64,000 bases of DNA from Marinisporobacter sp. (GCA_025210525.1 JAOARP010000039.1:124001-188000), one strand, 5' to 3'; shown: positions 9,221 through 19,736, counted from the stretch's first letter. Program-made: numbers and translations. The notes: a model not told the origin generated them from the sequence alone.

Positions 9221-10319
9221 CTATACTCTTTTCAAATATTCATTCATAAATAAATCAATTTCCCCATCCATAACAGCTTGAACGTTTCCTACTTCTGCAC
9301 CTGTTCTATGATCTTTTACCATATTGTAGGGGTGAAATACATAAGATCTTATTTGACTTCCCCAGGCAATCTGACTATAATCGCCCTGTAAGTCCTCGAT
9401 TTTATCCTTATGTTCTCTTTCTTTTAATTCTATAAGCTTACTCATAAGCATCTTCATAGCTGTTTCACGATTGCTATGCTGAGAACGCTCATTTTGACAT
9501 TGGACTACAATTCCTGTAGGAATATGGGTAATTCGAATAGCTGAATCTGTTTTATTGACATGCTGTCCACCAGCACCACTAGCACGATAAGTATCTATTC
9601 TTAAGTCATTTGTATTAATATCCACTTCTATATCCTCATCAAGCTCTGGCATTACATCAAGAGATGCAAAGGAGGTATGTCTTTTTCCTGATGGGTCAAA
9701 AGGTGATATCCTTACAATACGATGAACACCCTTTTCACTTTTTAGATATCCGTAAGCATTTTCTCCTTCTATGAGTAAAGTTACATTCTTTATTCCTGCT
9801 TCTGTATCTGGTAGAATGTCTAATGTTTTTACCCTATAGCCTTTTTTATCAGCCCATCTCGTATACATTCTAAGAAGCATTTCAGCCCAATCCTGTGCAT
9901 CCAGTCCACCAGCCCCTGAATGGATCGAAATAATCGCACTATTTTTATCATATTCCCCACATAATAGTGTTTCTATTCTTAAAGCATCTATATCTTCCTT
10001 CAGGATTTCAAGTTCCTCTTTTGCTTCTTTTTCTACAGACTCATCGCCTTCTTCTATTGCCATCTCAACTAATATTCCTAATTCCTCATATTTTTCTTGA
10101 ATATCCTCAAAGCGTTTAAGCTTATCCTTTAATCTTTTTGCTCTTTGAAGGATTTTTTGTGCCTCTTGAGGATCATCCCAAAAGTCAGGAGCTATTGATT
10201 TTAGCTCTAATTCTTCTACTTCTAATTTTAAAGGAGCAATGTCAAAGAGAAACCCTCAAATCCTCTAAAGTTTCTTCTAATAAGCTAATTTCATGCTTTA
10301 ACTGCTCTAGCTGTATCAT
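9221..10319 (-). CDS. prfB: Peptide chain release factor 2, with programmed +1 frameshift
   Basis: The gene is read as join(10319..10245, 10243..9221), giving about 365 residues. The first 25 codons start at ATG 10319 behind AAGGAAGGG and end at the slippery site CTT TGA C, with the in-frame UGA at 10244-10242. An SD-like AGG lies two codons before CTT. Skipping one base continues into the 340-codon main frame. RF2 recognises UGA, so low RF2 favours frameshifting and raises its own synthesis. The RF2 codon-recognition tripeptide SPF (in VRISPFDPSG) and the catalytic GGQ (GAGGQHVNKTDSA) are present. It starts 20 bases after secA, the usual secA-prfB operon. Confidence 0.96.
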
Positions 10320-10338
10320 CTAATCCCTTCCTTCTTTA

Positions 10339-13020
10339 TTATTTCCCGCAGCACTTTTTATATTTTTTCCCGCTTCCGCAAGGGCAAGGATCATTTCTTC
10401 CAACTTTATTTTCATTTGTAACAGGTCTTTTCTTTGTAGGAGCATCTGTTCCACTGGTTCCAGTTACCTTTACAACCTGTTTTCTTTCTGTTTCTGTTTC
10501 AACAGTTACATTAAATAAATGTCTTAAGGTATCCTCTTGAATGCTCGCTGTCATAGCTTCAAACATATCAAAGCCTTCTACTTGATAAGCTCTTACTGGA
10601 TCTTCTTGTCCATAAGCACGAAGACCAATACCTTGTCTTAATTGATCCATTGCATCAATATGATCCATCCACTTTGTATCTACAATTCGAAGGAGAATTA
10701 CTCTTTCTAATTCTCTCATTCTTTCTTCTTCAACTTCTTCTTCCTTTTGTGAATACAGCTCATCTGCAATTTTCATGATTCTAGTTTTTAAGTCTTCTTT
10801 TGTCATTTCCTCTAAATCATCAAACTCTAGGCTTCCAGTAGGTAAGAAAATGGTTTTAAGAGTATCTTCCATTCCTTTTAAATCCCATTCTTCTGGGAAT
10901 TTTGCTTCAGCTGTATACGTCTCAATAACACCATCTACCATGCTTGAAAGCATTCCCATAATATGCTCTCTTAAGTTTTCTCCTTCAAGAACTCTTTTTC
11001 TTTCTTTATACATAACTTCTCTTTGCTTATTCATTACATCATCATATTGAAGAACATGCTTTCTTATAGAGAAGTTTCTTCCCTCTACTCTCTTTTGTGC
11101 ACCTTCTATAGATTTTGAAAGAATATTAGCTTCAATCGGTTCATCATCTTCCATTCCTAGTTTTTCTACAACCCCTTGTATTCTTTCACTTCCAAATAGT
11201 CTCATTAAATCATCTTCAAGAGATATGAAGAACTGAGAAGATCCATGATCTCCCTGACGTCCAGAACGACCTCTTAGCTGATTGTCAATCCTTCTTGATT
11301 CGTGTCTTTCTGTACCTAAAATAGCAAGACCTCCTGCAGATACCACTTTTTCACGCTCTGCATCTGTTGTCTTTTTGATTTCACTATAAATGTCATTGTA
11401 TACTTTTCTTGCTTCAATAATTTCTTCATCATCCGTGTGGGCAAAGCTTGTAACCATAGAAAGAGCATAATCACTATAGCCTCTCTTTTTCAGTTCCTTC
11501 TTTGCCATAAATTCTGCATTTCCACCTAAAACAATATCCGTACCACGACCTGCCATATTGGTAGCTATAGTCACAGCACCAAGTCTACCTGCTTGAGATA
11601 CGATTTCTGCTTCTCTTTCATGATGCTTGGCATTTAATACCTCATGAGGAACTCCTTTTCTTTTTAATAGGGTACTTAAAAGCTCTGAATTTTCTATAGA
11701 TATAGTTCCTACAAGAACAGGTTGCCCTATTTTATGTTTTTCTGCAATCTGGTTGATTACTGCTTTAAACTTTCCTTCTTCTGTTTTATAGATAGAATCT
11801 GATAAATCTTTTCTTTGAATAGGCTTATTTGTTGGAATAACAACAACATCCATATTGTAAATATGCTTAAATTCATCTTCCTCTGTTTTTGCCGTACCTG
11901 TCATACCTGATAGCTTATTATACATTCTAAAATAATTTTGAAGGGTTACAGTAGCCAAGGTCTTTGATTCTCTTTGCACCTCTAACCCTTCCTTTGCTTC
12001 TATTGCTTGATGAAGTCCATTACTATATCTTCTACCGAACATCAATCTTCCTGTAAATTCATCAACAATAACGATTTCTCCATCCTTTACAACATAATCT
12101 TTGTCTAATTTCATCATGGCGTGGGCTCTTAATGCCTGATTGATATGATGGGAAATTTCCATATTTTCTAAATCAGCTAAATTTTCAAGTCCAAAAAACT
12201 TTTCAGCCTTTTCAACTCCACCACCTGGCTCATCTGTAATAACTACTGTACCCGCTTTTTCATCCATTACATAATCTACTTCTTTTTTTAATGTCCTTAC
12301 AAATCCATCTACAATTTGATAAAGCTTTGTTGATTTTTGTCCTGCTCCAGAAATAATAAGAGGCGTTCTAGCTTCATCTACTAAAATACTATCTACCTCA
12401 TCCACGATAGCAAAATTCAAAGGTTTTTGTACCATTTCTTCTTTGTAAAGAACCATATTATCTCTTAAATAGTCAAATCCAAATTCATTATTCGTTCCAT
12501 ATGTAATATCTGCATTGTATGCTGCTCTTCTTTCTTCATTGCTAATCCCATGAACAATGCATCCTACAGATAATCCTAAAAATTTATAGATCTTACTCAT
12601 CCATTCCATATCACGCTTTGCTAAATAATCATTCACAGTTACAACATGAACCCCTTTACCTTCTAAGGCATTTAAATATACAGGAGCTGTTGCTACAAGG
12701 GTTTTTCCTTCTCCTGTCTTCATCTCTGCAATTCTTCCTTGATGAAGAACAATTCCTCCTAAAAGCTGTACTGGAAAGTGTCTCATGCCTAGCGTTCTCC
12801 AAGCTGCTTCTCTTACTACTGCAAAAGCCTCAGGAAGTATTTCATCTAAGGACTTTCCATTTTTTATTTGCTCCTTAAACTGATTGGTCTTTCCTTTTAA
12901 ATCTTCATCACTTAATTTTTTTATACCTTCTTCTAAAGCTTCTATTTCATTTACAGTCTTAAAAAGCCTTTTTACTTCTCTATCATTAAAACTACCAAAA
13001 ATTTTCTCTAAAATTTTCAT
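10339..13020 (-). CDS. secA: Preprotein translocase ATPase SecA
   Basis: The motor of Sec-dependent protein export, acting at the membrane with SecYEG. I start it at ATG 13020 (MKILEKIFG), with AGAGGATGG upstream; the longer frame adds ten residues unlike SecA. This leaves 893 residues. Visible parts are Walker A MKTGEGKT near residue 98, Walker [17 protein letters not shown] near 205, the preprotein cross-linking region, the helicase motif GRSGRQGD and the C-terminal zinc tail [14 protein letters not shown] single secA is seen here, upstream of prfB. Confidence 0.97.
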   Translation of the reverse strand: MKILEKIFGSFNDREVKRLFKTVNEIEALEEGIKKLSDEDLKGKTNQFKEQIKNGKSLDEILPEAFAVVREAAWRTLGMRHFPVQLLGGIVLHQGRIAEMKTGEGKTLVATAPVYLNALEGKGVHVVTVNDYLAKRDMEWMSKIYKFLGLSVGCIVHGISNEERRAAYNADITYGTNNEFGFDYLRDNMVLYKEEMVQKPLNFAIVDEVDSILVDEARTPLIISGAGQKSTKLYQIVDGFVRTLKKEVDYVMDEKAGTVVITDEPGGGVEKAEKFFGLENLADLENMEISHHINQALRAHAMMKLDKDYVVKDGEIVIVDEFTGRLMFGRRYSNGLHQAIEAKEGLEVQRESKTLATVTLQNYFRMYNKLSGMTGTAKTEEDEFKHIYNMDVVVIPTNKPIQRKDLSDSIYKTEEGKFKAVINQIAEKHKIGQPVLVGTISIENSELLSTLLKRKGVPHEVLNAKHHEREAEIVSQAGRLGAVTIATNMAGRGTDIVLGGNAEFMAKKELKKRGYSDYALSMVTSFAHTDDEEIIEARKVYNDIYSEIKKTTDAEREKVVSAGGLAILGTERHESRRIDNQLRGRSGRQGDHGSSQFFISLEDDLMRLFGSERIQGVVEKLGMEDDEPIEANILSKSIEGAQKRVEGRNFSIRKHVLQYDDVMNKQREVMYKERKRVLEGENLREHIMGMLSSMVDGVIETYTAEAKFPEEWDLKGMEDTLKTIFLPTGSLEFDDLEEMTKEDLKTRIMKIADELYSQKEEEVEEERMRELERVILLRIVDTKWMDHIDAMDQLRQGIGLRAYGQEDPVRAYQVEGFDMFEAMTASIQEDTLRHLFNVTVETETERKQVVKVTGTSGTDAPTKKRPVTNENKVGRNDPCPCGSGKKYKKCCGK

Positions 13021-13112
13021 TTTTACCATCCTCTCACACGGCGTATCCATATTACTCTAATTTTCATTTTAACATATTCAAATAAACGTGCAAAATTAAA
13101 TAACTATTACAA

Positions 13113-13136
13113 AAGGAAGAACCTTTGTCCTTCCTT
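13113..13136 (-). terminator. Terminator overlapping the end of the DUF5317 gene
   Basis: The stem AAGGAAG / CTTCCTT is followed on the minus strand by TTTTGTAATAG. The stem begins at the stop codon, so it is a compact terminator upstream of secA. Confidence 0.6.
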
Positions 13137-13632
13137 ATTGTTTCCCTTTATATTGAAATTCTATCATGGTTGTAGGTCTTTGCCCAAATCTACTTCTGAG
13201 CATTTCTCCTTGCATAAACAAAATCATCCCTAAACTAACAAATATATCCCCTATTGTTAATTCCTTTGATAAAGGATAATTACTTGGAATAGCTATTCGA
13301 AAGTTTAATCCAGATAAAAAGGCCGGCTGCTTCGTCGCATTCATTAAAATAATGATCAAATTAAGTATCACACCTATAAGTATTGCCCAAAATCCTTTTT
13401 TATCTACATTGATCGCCAACGCAATCCCTAATAAAACCAATGAAAAACCATAAATATATGTATCATATTTCATGAATAAAGAAATTTCCTTTGAAAAAAC
13501 AAGAGCAATTTGCATCATCAGTGAAAGTATAATCAACGGCCATAATCGTACATGCAAAAACCTCAAATTTTCTAATTTTCCTCCTCTTATTTTTCCCAAA
13601 ATAAGTCCTACAATGGTTCCCTCAATTAACAA
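13135..13632 (-). CDS. DUF5317-like integral membrane protein
   Basis: A 165-residue protein starting at TTG 13632, with GAGGAGTG about nine bases upstream. It has a short N-terminal hydrophobic stretch (LIEGTIVGLILGKIRGGKL), then helices near 30-50, 58-75, 80-100 and 125-140. The sequence GKIRGGKLENL followed by four helices fits DUF5317 proteins of clostridia, whose function is unknown. The family name is from memory of the pattern. It lies between hpf and secA, with terminators on both sides. Confidence 0.65.
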   Translation of the reverse strand: MLIEGTIVGLILGKIRGGKLENLRFLHVRLWPLIILSLMMQIALVFSKEISLFMKYDTYIYGFSLVLLGIALAINVDKKGFWAILIGVILNLIIILMNATKQPAFLSGLNFRIAIPSNYPLSKELTIGDIFVSLGMILFMQGEMLRSRFGQRPTTMIEFQYKGKQ

Positions 13633-13795
13633 TTTACACCACTCCTCAGAAGGCTATTTTTAATAAAGTTTAATTTTTTCATACTCTTTTTCATTTTTTA
13701 TTTACTTATATATACATATAGTAATCTAAAACAAGGATTTTTACAAATATTTATTAATAAATTCTTGAGTAAATTTGAAAATTTAAAGAGACATA

Positions 13796-13823
13796 GAAAA
13801 AAGCAGCTTTCGCTGCTTTTTTT
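13796..13823. terminator. Terminator of hpf
   Basis: A perfect stem AAAAAAGCAGC / GCTGCTTTTTT with a TTTC loop, immediately after the hpf stop codon. It is T-flanked on both strands. Confidence 0.88.
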
Positions 13824-14352
13824 AAAAGGTTGGTTCAATCAACCCATAATTTCCATCTTTTCTTTTATATACAACATTTACATCATCTGTATCACTATTC
13901 ATAAATACGAAGAAATTATGTCCTAAAAGTTCCATTTGTAGTACTGCTTCTTCTGCATCCATAGGCTTTACTGGAAATCTCTTAGTTTTTACAATTTTTG
14001 ATTCTTCACTAAGCCCATCTTCTACGATTGGAATATTTTCAAATCGAATGGTCTCATGACCTTTATTTCTCTTTTCTAGCTTTGTTCTATATTTTTGAAT
14101 CTGTTTATTTAATTTATCAATTGCTTTGTCTACTGATGAATACATATCTTCAGTAGCTTCTTCTACCCTAAGAATAGTCCCATTAATGGGTATAGTAATT
14201 TCAATAATTTGTCTACTTTTTTCTACACTTAATGTTGCTTGAGCCTCTGTATCCTCCTTGAAGTATTTTTCAAATCTTTCTAATTTTCCATCTACCATGT
14301 CCCTTAATGCATCTGTAACCTCTAAATTTTTTCCACTTACTTTTACTATCAT
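13822..14352 (-). CDS. hpf: Ribosome hibernation promoting factor, long form (HPF/RaiA)
   Basis: A 176-residue protein with the N-terminal RaiA/HPF fold (about 1-100, MIVKVSGKNLEVTDALRDM) and a C-terminal domain (about 118-175, KRFPVKPMDAEEAVLQMELLGH, NSDTDDVNVVYKRKDG). The C-terminal domain makes long HPF dimerise 70S ribosomes into 100S particles in stationary phase. It sits next to secA-prfB as in Bacillus, where it follows fliT; here the liv operon and an ncRNA lie in between. The upstream 700 bases are gene-free and hold a DnaA-box cluster. Confidence 0.93.
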   Translation of the reverse strand: MIVKVSGKNLEVTDALRDMVDGKLERFEKYFKEDTEAQATLSVEKSRQIIEITIPINGTILRVEEATEDMYSSVDKAIDKLNKQIQKYRTKLEKRNKGHETIRFENIPIVEDGLSEESKIVKTKRFPVKPMDAEEAVLQMELLGHNFFVFMNSDTDDVNVVYKRKDGNYGLIEPTF

Positions 14353-14582
14353 ATACTTCAGCTCCTTCCAGCAAATATAATCAATTGAGTTAGAATCATC
14401 TACTCAAAATAATTATCAATATTTTACCTCATTTACTATATTATTCCCTATAGCCTTGTACTTTTCCTTCATTTTTTTCTAATTAATACTTTTTAGTTTG
14501 GACAACTTTCATATTTATATTTTACCCACTTAGAAATCTCTCAAACAACTATTAAAAATTTTTTATTTTGAACTTTTCAACA

Positions 14583-14864
14583 TTATCCACCATCTTATCC
14601 ACAGAATTTTCTAAAAATTTCATTCATTCTATGTATTTCCTTCAAAGAATAGCTGTTTTTGCTATACATTGTATGCAACATTATTCATTTATACAGCTTT
14701 TCCACAAGTTAAATCTTTGTTAAATATTTTCCTGTTGATAATGTGGATAACTCTGTTGATAACTCATTTTTCAATATCTCTACATGTGGAAAACCCTGTG
14801 TATTTTAAGTGGACAAGTATTTTTTTGACGGTTCATGGAATAAATTGTAATGCATTTATGCACA
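14583..14864. promoter_or_regulatory. Cluster of eight DnaA-box-like 9-mers in a gene-free region
   Basis: The stretch 14353-15058 has no gene. Within 282 bases it carries TTATCCACC (14583), TTATCCACA (14595), TTTTCCACA (14698), then in reverse orientation TGTTGATAA (14733), TGTGGATAA (14742), TGTTGATAA (14754), TGTGGAAAA (14785), and finally TTATGCACA (14856). Two match TTATCCACA perfectly and TTATGCACA fits TTATNCACA. A very AT-rich stretch follows to 15000. No dnaA, dnaN or gene-strand switch is present, so an oriC-distal DnaA-binding cluster is more likely than oriC itself. Confidence 0.6.
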
Positions 14865-14989
14865 ATTCATTGATATTTCTACATTTTTCATTTTCTTTTT
14901 TTCAACTTGAAATAACAGCTTATTTTTACAACTTATTATTATATGTAGTTTTGTATCAAAATATTCCTAAGTTTTTTGTATTTTTTTAT

Positions 14990-15026
14990 AGGATAAAAAC
15001 ATATCCTTGATACTTCTATCAAGGAT
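14990..15026 (-). terminator. Terminator of the liv operon
   Basis: A perfect ten-base stem ATCCTTGATA / TATCAAGGAT with a four-base loop lies 32 bases after the livF stop. It is followed on the minus strand by ATGTTTTTATCC. Its stem core matches the ncRNA terminator at 19719-19736. Confidence 0.75.
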
Positions 15027-15058
15027 TTTATCGTCAATTATTCAAATTACTCTCATTC

Positions 15059-15769
15059 TTAGTTCTTTGCTTTTCCTAAAAAGGCTTCTTGAATAGTAAG
15101 ATCTTTTATAAGATTCTTTGCATCTCCTTGTTTTATAATCTTTCCTTGTTCTAATACATAAGCCCTATCTGCAATAGATAATGCTTTATATGCATTTTGT
15201 TCCACTAAAAGTATAGTTTTATTCATCTTTTTTATATCTTCTATAATTTCAAAAATAGTTTTTACTAAAAGGGGTGCAAGACCTAAGGATGGCTCATCTA
15301 ATAAAATTAAATCTGGATTACTCATAAGCCCTCTCCCCATTGCAAGCATCTGCTGCTCTCCACCACTTAAAGTTCCCGCCATTTGGGTTAATCTTTCCTT
15401 TAATCTCGGAAACAATTCATACACCTTTTCTAAATCTATTTTTATATTTTCCTTATCATTTCTTAGATAAGTCCCCATCATCAAATTCTCTTTCACCGTG
15501 AGATTTGCAAAAATAAGCCTTCCTTCTGGAACCTGACAAATTCCAAGACCCACTACCTTATTAGGACTTTTGGGAATTTCTTTTCCTTTATATTCAATAG
15601 TACCCATCTTAGGTTTTACCACCCCAGATATGGAATTGAGAAGAGTAGATTTACCTGCTCCATTTGAACCTATTATGGATACAATTTGCCCCATCTCAAC
15701 TTCTATATCTACGCCCTTTAATGCATGAATCCCTCCATAATAAACATTTAGGTCCTTAACCTTTAGCAA
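15059..15769 (-). CDS. livF: Branched-chain amino acid ABC transporter, ATP-binding protein LivF
   Basis: A 236-residue cytoplasmic ABC ATPase with Walker A GSNGAGKST near residue 34, the signature LSGGEQQML near 134 and Walker B LILLDEPSLGLAP near 155. Its short length and the LLVEQNAYKAL segment are typical of LivF. It overlaps livG by seven bases, so the two are translationally coupled. It is the last gene of livJHMGF. Confidence 0.93.
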   Translation of the reverse strand: MLKVKDLNVYYGGIHALKGVDIEVEMGQIVSIIGSNGAGKSTLLNSISGVVKPKMGTIEYKGKEIPKSPNKVVGLGICQVPEGRLIFANLTVKENLMMGTYLRNDKENIKIDLEKVYELFPRLKERLTQMAGTLSGGEQQMLAMGRGLMSNPDLILLDEPSLGLAPLLVKTIFEIIEDIKKMNKTILLVEQNAYKALSIADRAYVLEQGKIIKQGDAKNLIKDLTIQEAFLGKAKN

Positions 15770-16536
15770 ATCACTTCCTCCTCTCCTAAATAGGCCTCTT
15801 TCACTTTAGCATTTTCTTGAATTTCTCCTGCTGTCCCTTCAGCTAATTTTCTTCCAAAATTAATCACAGAAATACGATCACATATGCCCATGATTAAATC
15901 CATATGATGTTCTATGACTAAAATAGTCAGTTTAAAGCGATCTCTGATTTCTTTAATTAACTCCATTAGTCTTATGGTTTCATCAGGATTCATCCCTGCT
16001 GCTGGTTCATCTAATAGTAGTAGCTTTGGCTTTAATGCTAAAGCCCTTGCGATTTCAAGCCTTCTTTGAAGTCCATAGGGCAAATTCTTAGCAATCACAT
16101 CTTTTCGATCAGAAAGCTCTAGTATATCCATCAGTTCCTTAGCTTGCTTTTCTAGCTCTTTTTCTCCCTTTTTAAAGGATTTACTTCTGAGTATTGCTCC
16201 TAGTAAATTATAATCTGCATGGAAATGGCAGGCCGTTAAGATATTGTCATAGGTAGATAAATTTTTAAAAAGCCTTATATTTTGAAAGGTTCTTGTAATC
16301 CCCACATTTGCAACTTGATAGGGCTTCAAATTTTCTATATTTTTACCATCAAATAAAATTTTTCCTTCACTTAATTGGTAAATTCCTGTAATAAGATTAA
16401 AAACTGTTGTTTTACCAGCACCATTAGGTCCTATAAGTCCATAGATTGTATCCTTTTCAATACTAAAACTCAAATCTCCAACAGCAGTAAGTCCTCCAAA
16501 TCTTTTGGTCACCTTTTGAAGTTCTAAAAGCTTCAT
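15763..16536 (-). CDS. livG: Branched-chain amino acid ABC transporter, ATP-binding protein LivG
   Basis: A 257-residue ABC ATPase with Walker A GPNGAGKTT near residue 36, signature LPYGLQRRLEIARAL and Walker B LLLLDEPAAGMNPDE. The AAGMNP element and the long insert before the signature separate LivG from LivF. It forms the ATPase pair with LivF under the LivH/LivM permeases. It starts directly at the livM stop. Confidence 0.93.
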   Translation of the reverse strand: MKLLELQKVTKRFGGLTAVGDLSFSIEKDTIYGLIGPNGAGKTTVFNLITGIYQLSEGKILFDGKNIENLKPYQVANVGITRTFQNIRLFKNLSTYDNILTACHFHADYNLLGAILRSKSFKKGEKELEKQAKELMDILELSDRKDVIAKNLPYGLQRRLEIARALALKPKLLLLDEPAAGMNPDETIRLMELIKEIRDRFKLTILVIEHHMDLIMGICDRISVINFGRKLAEGTAGEIQENAKVKEAYLGEEEVIC

Positions 16537-17424
16537 TTACATTTCCCCCTCGTGATAAGATTTATTTTTATTCAATATGCGAGAGAAAAATTTTTTTATA
16601 TTGGTTAAAGTTATTTCTTTTCCACCCATAAGTCCTTTAGGTCTAGAAATCATAATAAATATAACGGTAGCACCATAAACCACCAATCTCCATTTGGCAA
16701 AGGTTCTTAAAAGCTCTGGAAGGGCTGTGAGTACAACTGCACCGATTACACTTCCTGAAATGCTTCCTAAGCCTCCAAATATAACGATAATAGTGAGCTC
16801 TGTAGATTTAATAAGCTGGAACATCTTAGGCTGTAAAAATCCTGTATAATGGCCCAAAAGCCCTCCAGCCACCCCTGCATATGCTGCACTAATAGCAAGG
16901 GATATCATCTTATATTTAAAAACATTGATCCCTATAATCTGAGATGCCAGCTCCTCTTCCCTTACTGCCATCATATTTCTCCCATGTCTCGATTTGATCA
17001 AATGAATTAAAATAACAATAGCAATAATATTAATCACTACAACGTTTATAAGGGTTGTATCTAGTGGGATTCCTGGCCAGCCTCTCGCTCCACCAAAATA
17101 CTGAACATTATCTAAAATAAGCCTTATGGCTTCCCCAAAGCCCAAGGTGGCTATACAAAAATAATCTCCTTTTAAATTCAACGTAAGCTTTCCAATAACT
17201 AAACTTACCATTGCTGCTGCCAGTCCACCAATCATCAAAGCAGGTATAAAAGGTATCCCAAATTTTACTGTCATGGTAGCTGTAAAATAAGCACCTATCG
17301 CCATAAAGCCTGCATGACCAAAGGAAAAGAGTCCTGTAAAGCCTGTCAGAAGAGAAAGCCCCAGTACTGCTAAAAGATTAATCCCTGATAAAATTAATAT
17401 TCCTTTTATATAAAACCAATCCAC
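16537..17424 (-). CDS. livM: Branched-chain amino acid ABC transporter permease LivM
   Basis: A 295-residue permease with about eight hydrophobic helices. Family signatures are TGFTGLFSFGHAGFMAIGAY near residue 27 and the EAA-like cytoplasmic loop GLLGHYTGFLQPKMF, then FGGLGSISGSVIGA. It pairs with LivH to form the membrane channel. It lies 12 bases after livH. Confidence 0.92.
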   Translation of the reverse strand: MDWFYIKGILILSGINLLAVLGLSLLTGFTGLFSFGHAGFMAIGAYFTATMTVKFGIPFIPALMIGGLAAAMVSLVIGKLTLNLKGDYFCIATLGFGEAIRLILDNVQYFGGARGWPGIPLDTTLINVVVINIIAIVILIHLIKSRHGRNMMAVREEELASQIIGINVFKYKMISLAISAAYAGVAGGLLGHYTGFLQPKMFQLIKSTELTIIVIFGGLGSISGSVIGAVVLTALPELLRTFAKWRLVVYGATVIFIMISRPKGLMGGKEITLTNIKKFFSRILNKNKSYHEGEM

Positions 17425-17436
17425 ATTAACACCCCC

Positions 17437-18315
17437 TTATGCCTTATCTTCAGTGATTTTACCCATAATCCCCATAGGTCTTACGACTAAAATAAAGATC
17501 AATAATCCAAATGCTATCAAATCTCTATATTGGGATGATAAATAACCAGATGTGAAGGTTTCTATAAGCCCTAATAAAATAGAACCAATCACCGCTCCAG
17601 TTAAGCTTCCAAGTCCTCCAAAAACAGCTGCAATAAATGATTTTATTGTAATAGCTCCAATTTGAGGGTAAACCGTATACTTCATCCCAAATAATATGCC
17701 AGCAATTCCTGCTAAAACTCCACCAAGGCCAAATACAATAAATATAATTTTATCTGTATTTACCCCCATTAAGGCACTAGCTTTTGCATTATAAGAGGTA
17801 GCTCTTATAGCCATCCCTGTTTTTGTTCCTTCTATGATATAAATGAGAAGTCCTAGACTGATAGCAGATATGATAAACATAGTAATATCTAATCTTCCTA
17901 TAGCTATTTTTCCTATACTAATAGGTGTTTTAGAAAAAACTTCAGGATAAGTTCTAAAGGTAGGTCCTATAGTTGCTATTACTATATTTTCTAAAAATAT
18001 AGAAGCTCCCATTGCAGAAATAATAAAATATAAAAAAGGTGCATTCCTTTTTCTAAGGGGGCTATAGGCTACTTTTTCTAAAGAAACAGCCAATAGTCCT
18101 GCTCCTAATGCAGCTAAGATAAATGAAGGTATAAAAGAAAACTTAAAAGCTGTCATACAAAAAAAGCCTATATATGCACCGATCATAATCACACCACCAT
18201 GGGCAAAATTACTAAAATTCATAATACTATAAACAAGAGAATACCCTACTGCCATAAGTGCATAAACACTTCCTATAGATAAACCATTAATCAATTGTTG
18301 AAAAAAAGCAGACAT
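17437..18315 (-). CDS. livH: Branched-chain amino acid ABC transporter permease LivH
   Basis: A 292-residue permease with about eight helices. It starts FFQQLINGLSIGSVYALMAV and carries MNFSNFAHGGVIMIGAY and FGGLGSLTGAVIGSILLG, all standard for LivH. It is the second gene of the operon, 50 bases after the binding-protein gene. Confidence 0.93.
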   Translation of the reverse strand: MSAFFQQLINGLSIGSVYALMAVGYSLVYSIMNFSNFAHGGVIMIGAYIGFFCMTAFKFSFIPSFILAALGAGLLAVSLEKVAYSPLRKRNAPFLYFIISAMGASIFLENIVIATIGPTFRTYPEVFSKTPISIGKIAIGRLDITMFIISAISLGLLIYIIEGTKTGMAIRATSYNAKASALMGVNTDKIIFIVFGLGGVLAGIAGILFGMKYTVYPQIGAITIKSFIAAVFGGLGSLTGAVIGSILLGLIETFTSGYLSSQYRDLIAFGLLIFILVVRPMGIMGKITEDKA

Positions 18316-18365
18316 AATTGTCCTCCTTTCTTTTTAAATAAGAGAGGGTAACCCCTCTCTTATAC

Positions 18366-19568
18366 TTACTCTGCTGAATATTTTTGTTGGAATATGTATT
18401 TTCCATCTACTATTTTTATAATAGCTGCATCTTTTCCTTCTGGATTATGGGTATCTTTACCCATGTTGATCTTTCCTGTTATCCCTACCATTTGAGCATT
18501 TTCTAATGCTTCTCTTATTTTAACTGTATCCGTACTATTGGCTTTCTCAACTGCATGAGCTAAAAGTTTAAAAGCATCATGAACAAGATATCCATTTAAT
18601 TCAACGGGTAAATCATATTTTTCCTTATACATAGCCTTAAACTCTTGTACATCAGGATCTTCGAAATCTAGATGATTAACAAAATAACATCCTTCTATTG
18701 ATTTTTGTGCCATTTGAAGGAGCTGTTCCGAAGGCCATCCATCTCCTCCCATAAGAACTGCATCTATCCCTAATTCTCTTGCTTGATTAGCACTTAATGC
18801 AACTTCTTTATAAAAATATGGCATAAATATGATCTCAGGTTCAGCTTCTTTGATCTTACTAAGTTGAGGTCTAAAGTCTACATCACCAAATTTAAAGCCT
18901 TCCTTCGCAACGATTTCTCCACCCTTTTCTTTGAATTTTTCTTCGAAAAATTGTGTTAACCCTTGAGAATATTCATCTGCAACATCATATAAGATAGCTG
19001 CTTTTTTAAATCCTAATATATCAGCTGCGTATCCTGCGGCAACAGCTCCTTGATAAGGATCAATAAAGCAAACTCTGAAATTATAAGGCTTTACATTACC
19101 ATTATCATCCACTGTTACTTTTGGATTCGTTGCAACAGTAGCAATATCAGAAACCTTCATTTCTTCAAGAACTGCTGATATAGATATTGCCTGCCCACTT
19201 GCATTTGGTCCAAGTACTGCAATAACCTTATCTTGTGCTGTAAGCCTTCTCACAGCATTTACAGCTTCCATAGCATCTCCACGAGTATCATAGCCAACGG
19301 CTTCTAATTTTTTCCCTAGCCAACCACCATTTTTATTTGTTTCTTCCACAAGCATTTTTACCGTATTAAATTCACAATTTCCCCAAACAGCTTGATCTCC
19401 AGTTAAAGAACCAATCCACCCAATTTTTATAACCTCTTCACCCTCTTGTGAAGCTTCTTCCTTTACCCCTTCCTCATTAGTCTCTATTTCCTTTTGTCCA
19501 CAGCCTGTCAAAGCACATGATAAAATTAATAAGCCTACCAATAATATAATTCCTAATCTCTTTTTCAT
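18366..19568 (-). CDS. livJ: Branched-chain amino acid-type ABC substrate-binding lipoprotein
   Basis: A 400-residue type I periplasmic-binding-fold protein. The signal peptide ends in lipobox LTGC with C23, so it is a lipoprotein on the outer face of the membrane. The mature part opens IKIGWIGSLTGDQAVWG and holds VLGPNASGQAISISAV near residue 118. The ligand is probably leucine, isoleucine or valine, but this family also binds amides and other amino acids. It is the first gene of livJHMGF. A structured RNA with its own terminator lies just upstream, so livJ probably uses a separate promoter in 19570-19700, which I could not place. Confidence 0.9.
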   Translation of the reverse strand: MKKRLGIILLVGLLILSCALTGCGQKEIETNEEGVKEEASQEGEEVIKIGWIGSLTGDQAVWGNCEFNTVKMLVEETNKNGGWLGKKLEAVGYDTRGDAMEAVNAVRRLTAQDKVIAVLGPNASGQAISISAVLEEMKVSDIATVATNPKVTVDDNGNVKPYNFRVCFIDPYQGAVAAGYAADILGFKKAAILYDVADEYSQGLTQFFEEKFKEKGGEIVAKEGFKFGDVDFRPQLSKIKEAEPEIIFMPYFYKEVALSANQARELGIDAVLMGGDGWPSEQLLQMAQKSIEGCYFVNHLDFEDPDVQEFKAMYKEKYDLPVELNGYLVHDAFKLLAHAVEKANSTDTVKIREALENAQMVGITGKINMGKDTHNPEGKDAAIIKIVDGKYIFQQKYSAE

Positions 19569-19703
19569 TTTTTCCCCTCTCTCTTTAATTTGATGGAATT
19601 TTCATATTTATCAAACAATTTTCTTTACAGCTTATTCTTCTTTTATGATTTTTATTCCCATATTCATAAAATCTTGTTCAAAATATCTTATCCCCAGTAA
19701 AAT

Positions 19704-19736
19704 TGCAAAAAAATAAACCCTTGATATTTATCAAGG
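19704..19736 (-). terminator. Rho-independent terminator of the structured RNA
   Basis: On the minus strand CCTTGATA and TATCAAGG enclose a two-base loop and are followed by GTTTATTTTTTT. It lies nine bases after the closing stem of the ncRNA. Confidence 0.9.

Noticed and set aside
14583-15000. Chromosomal replication origin
   Set aside because: DnaA boxes and AT-rich DNA are present, but dnaA, dnaN and rpmH are missing and genes on both sides run the same way. It is kept only as a DnaA-box cluster.
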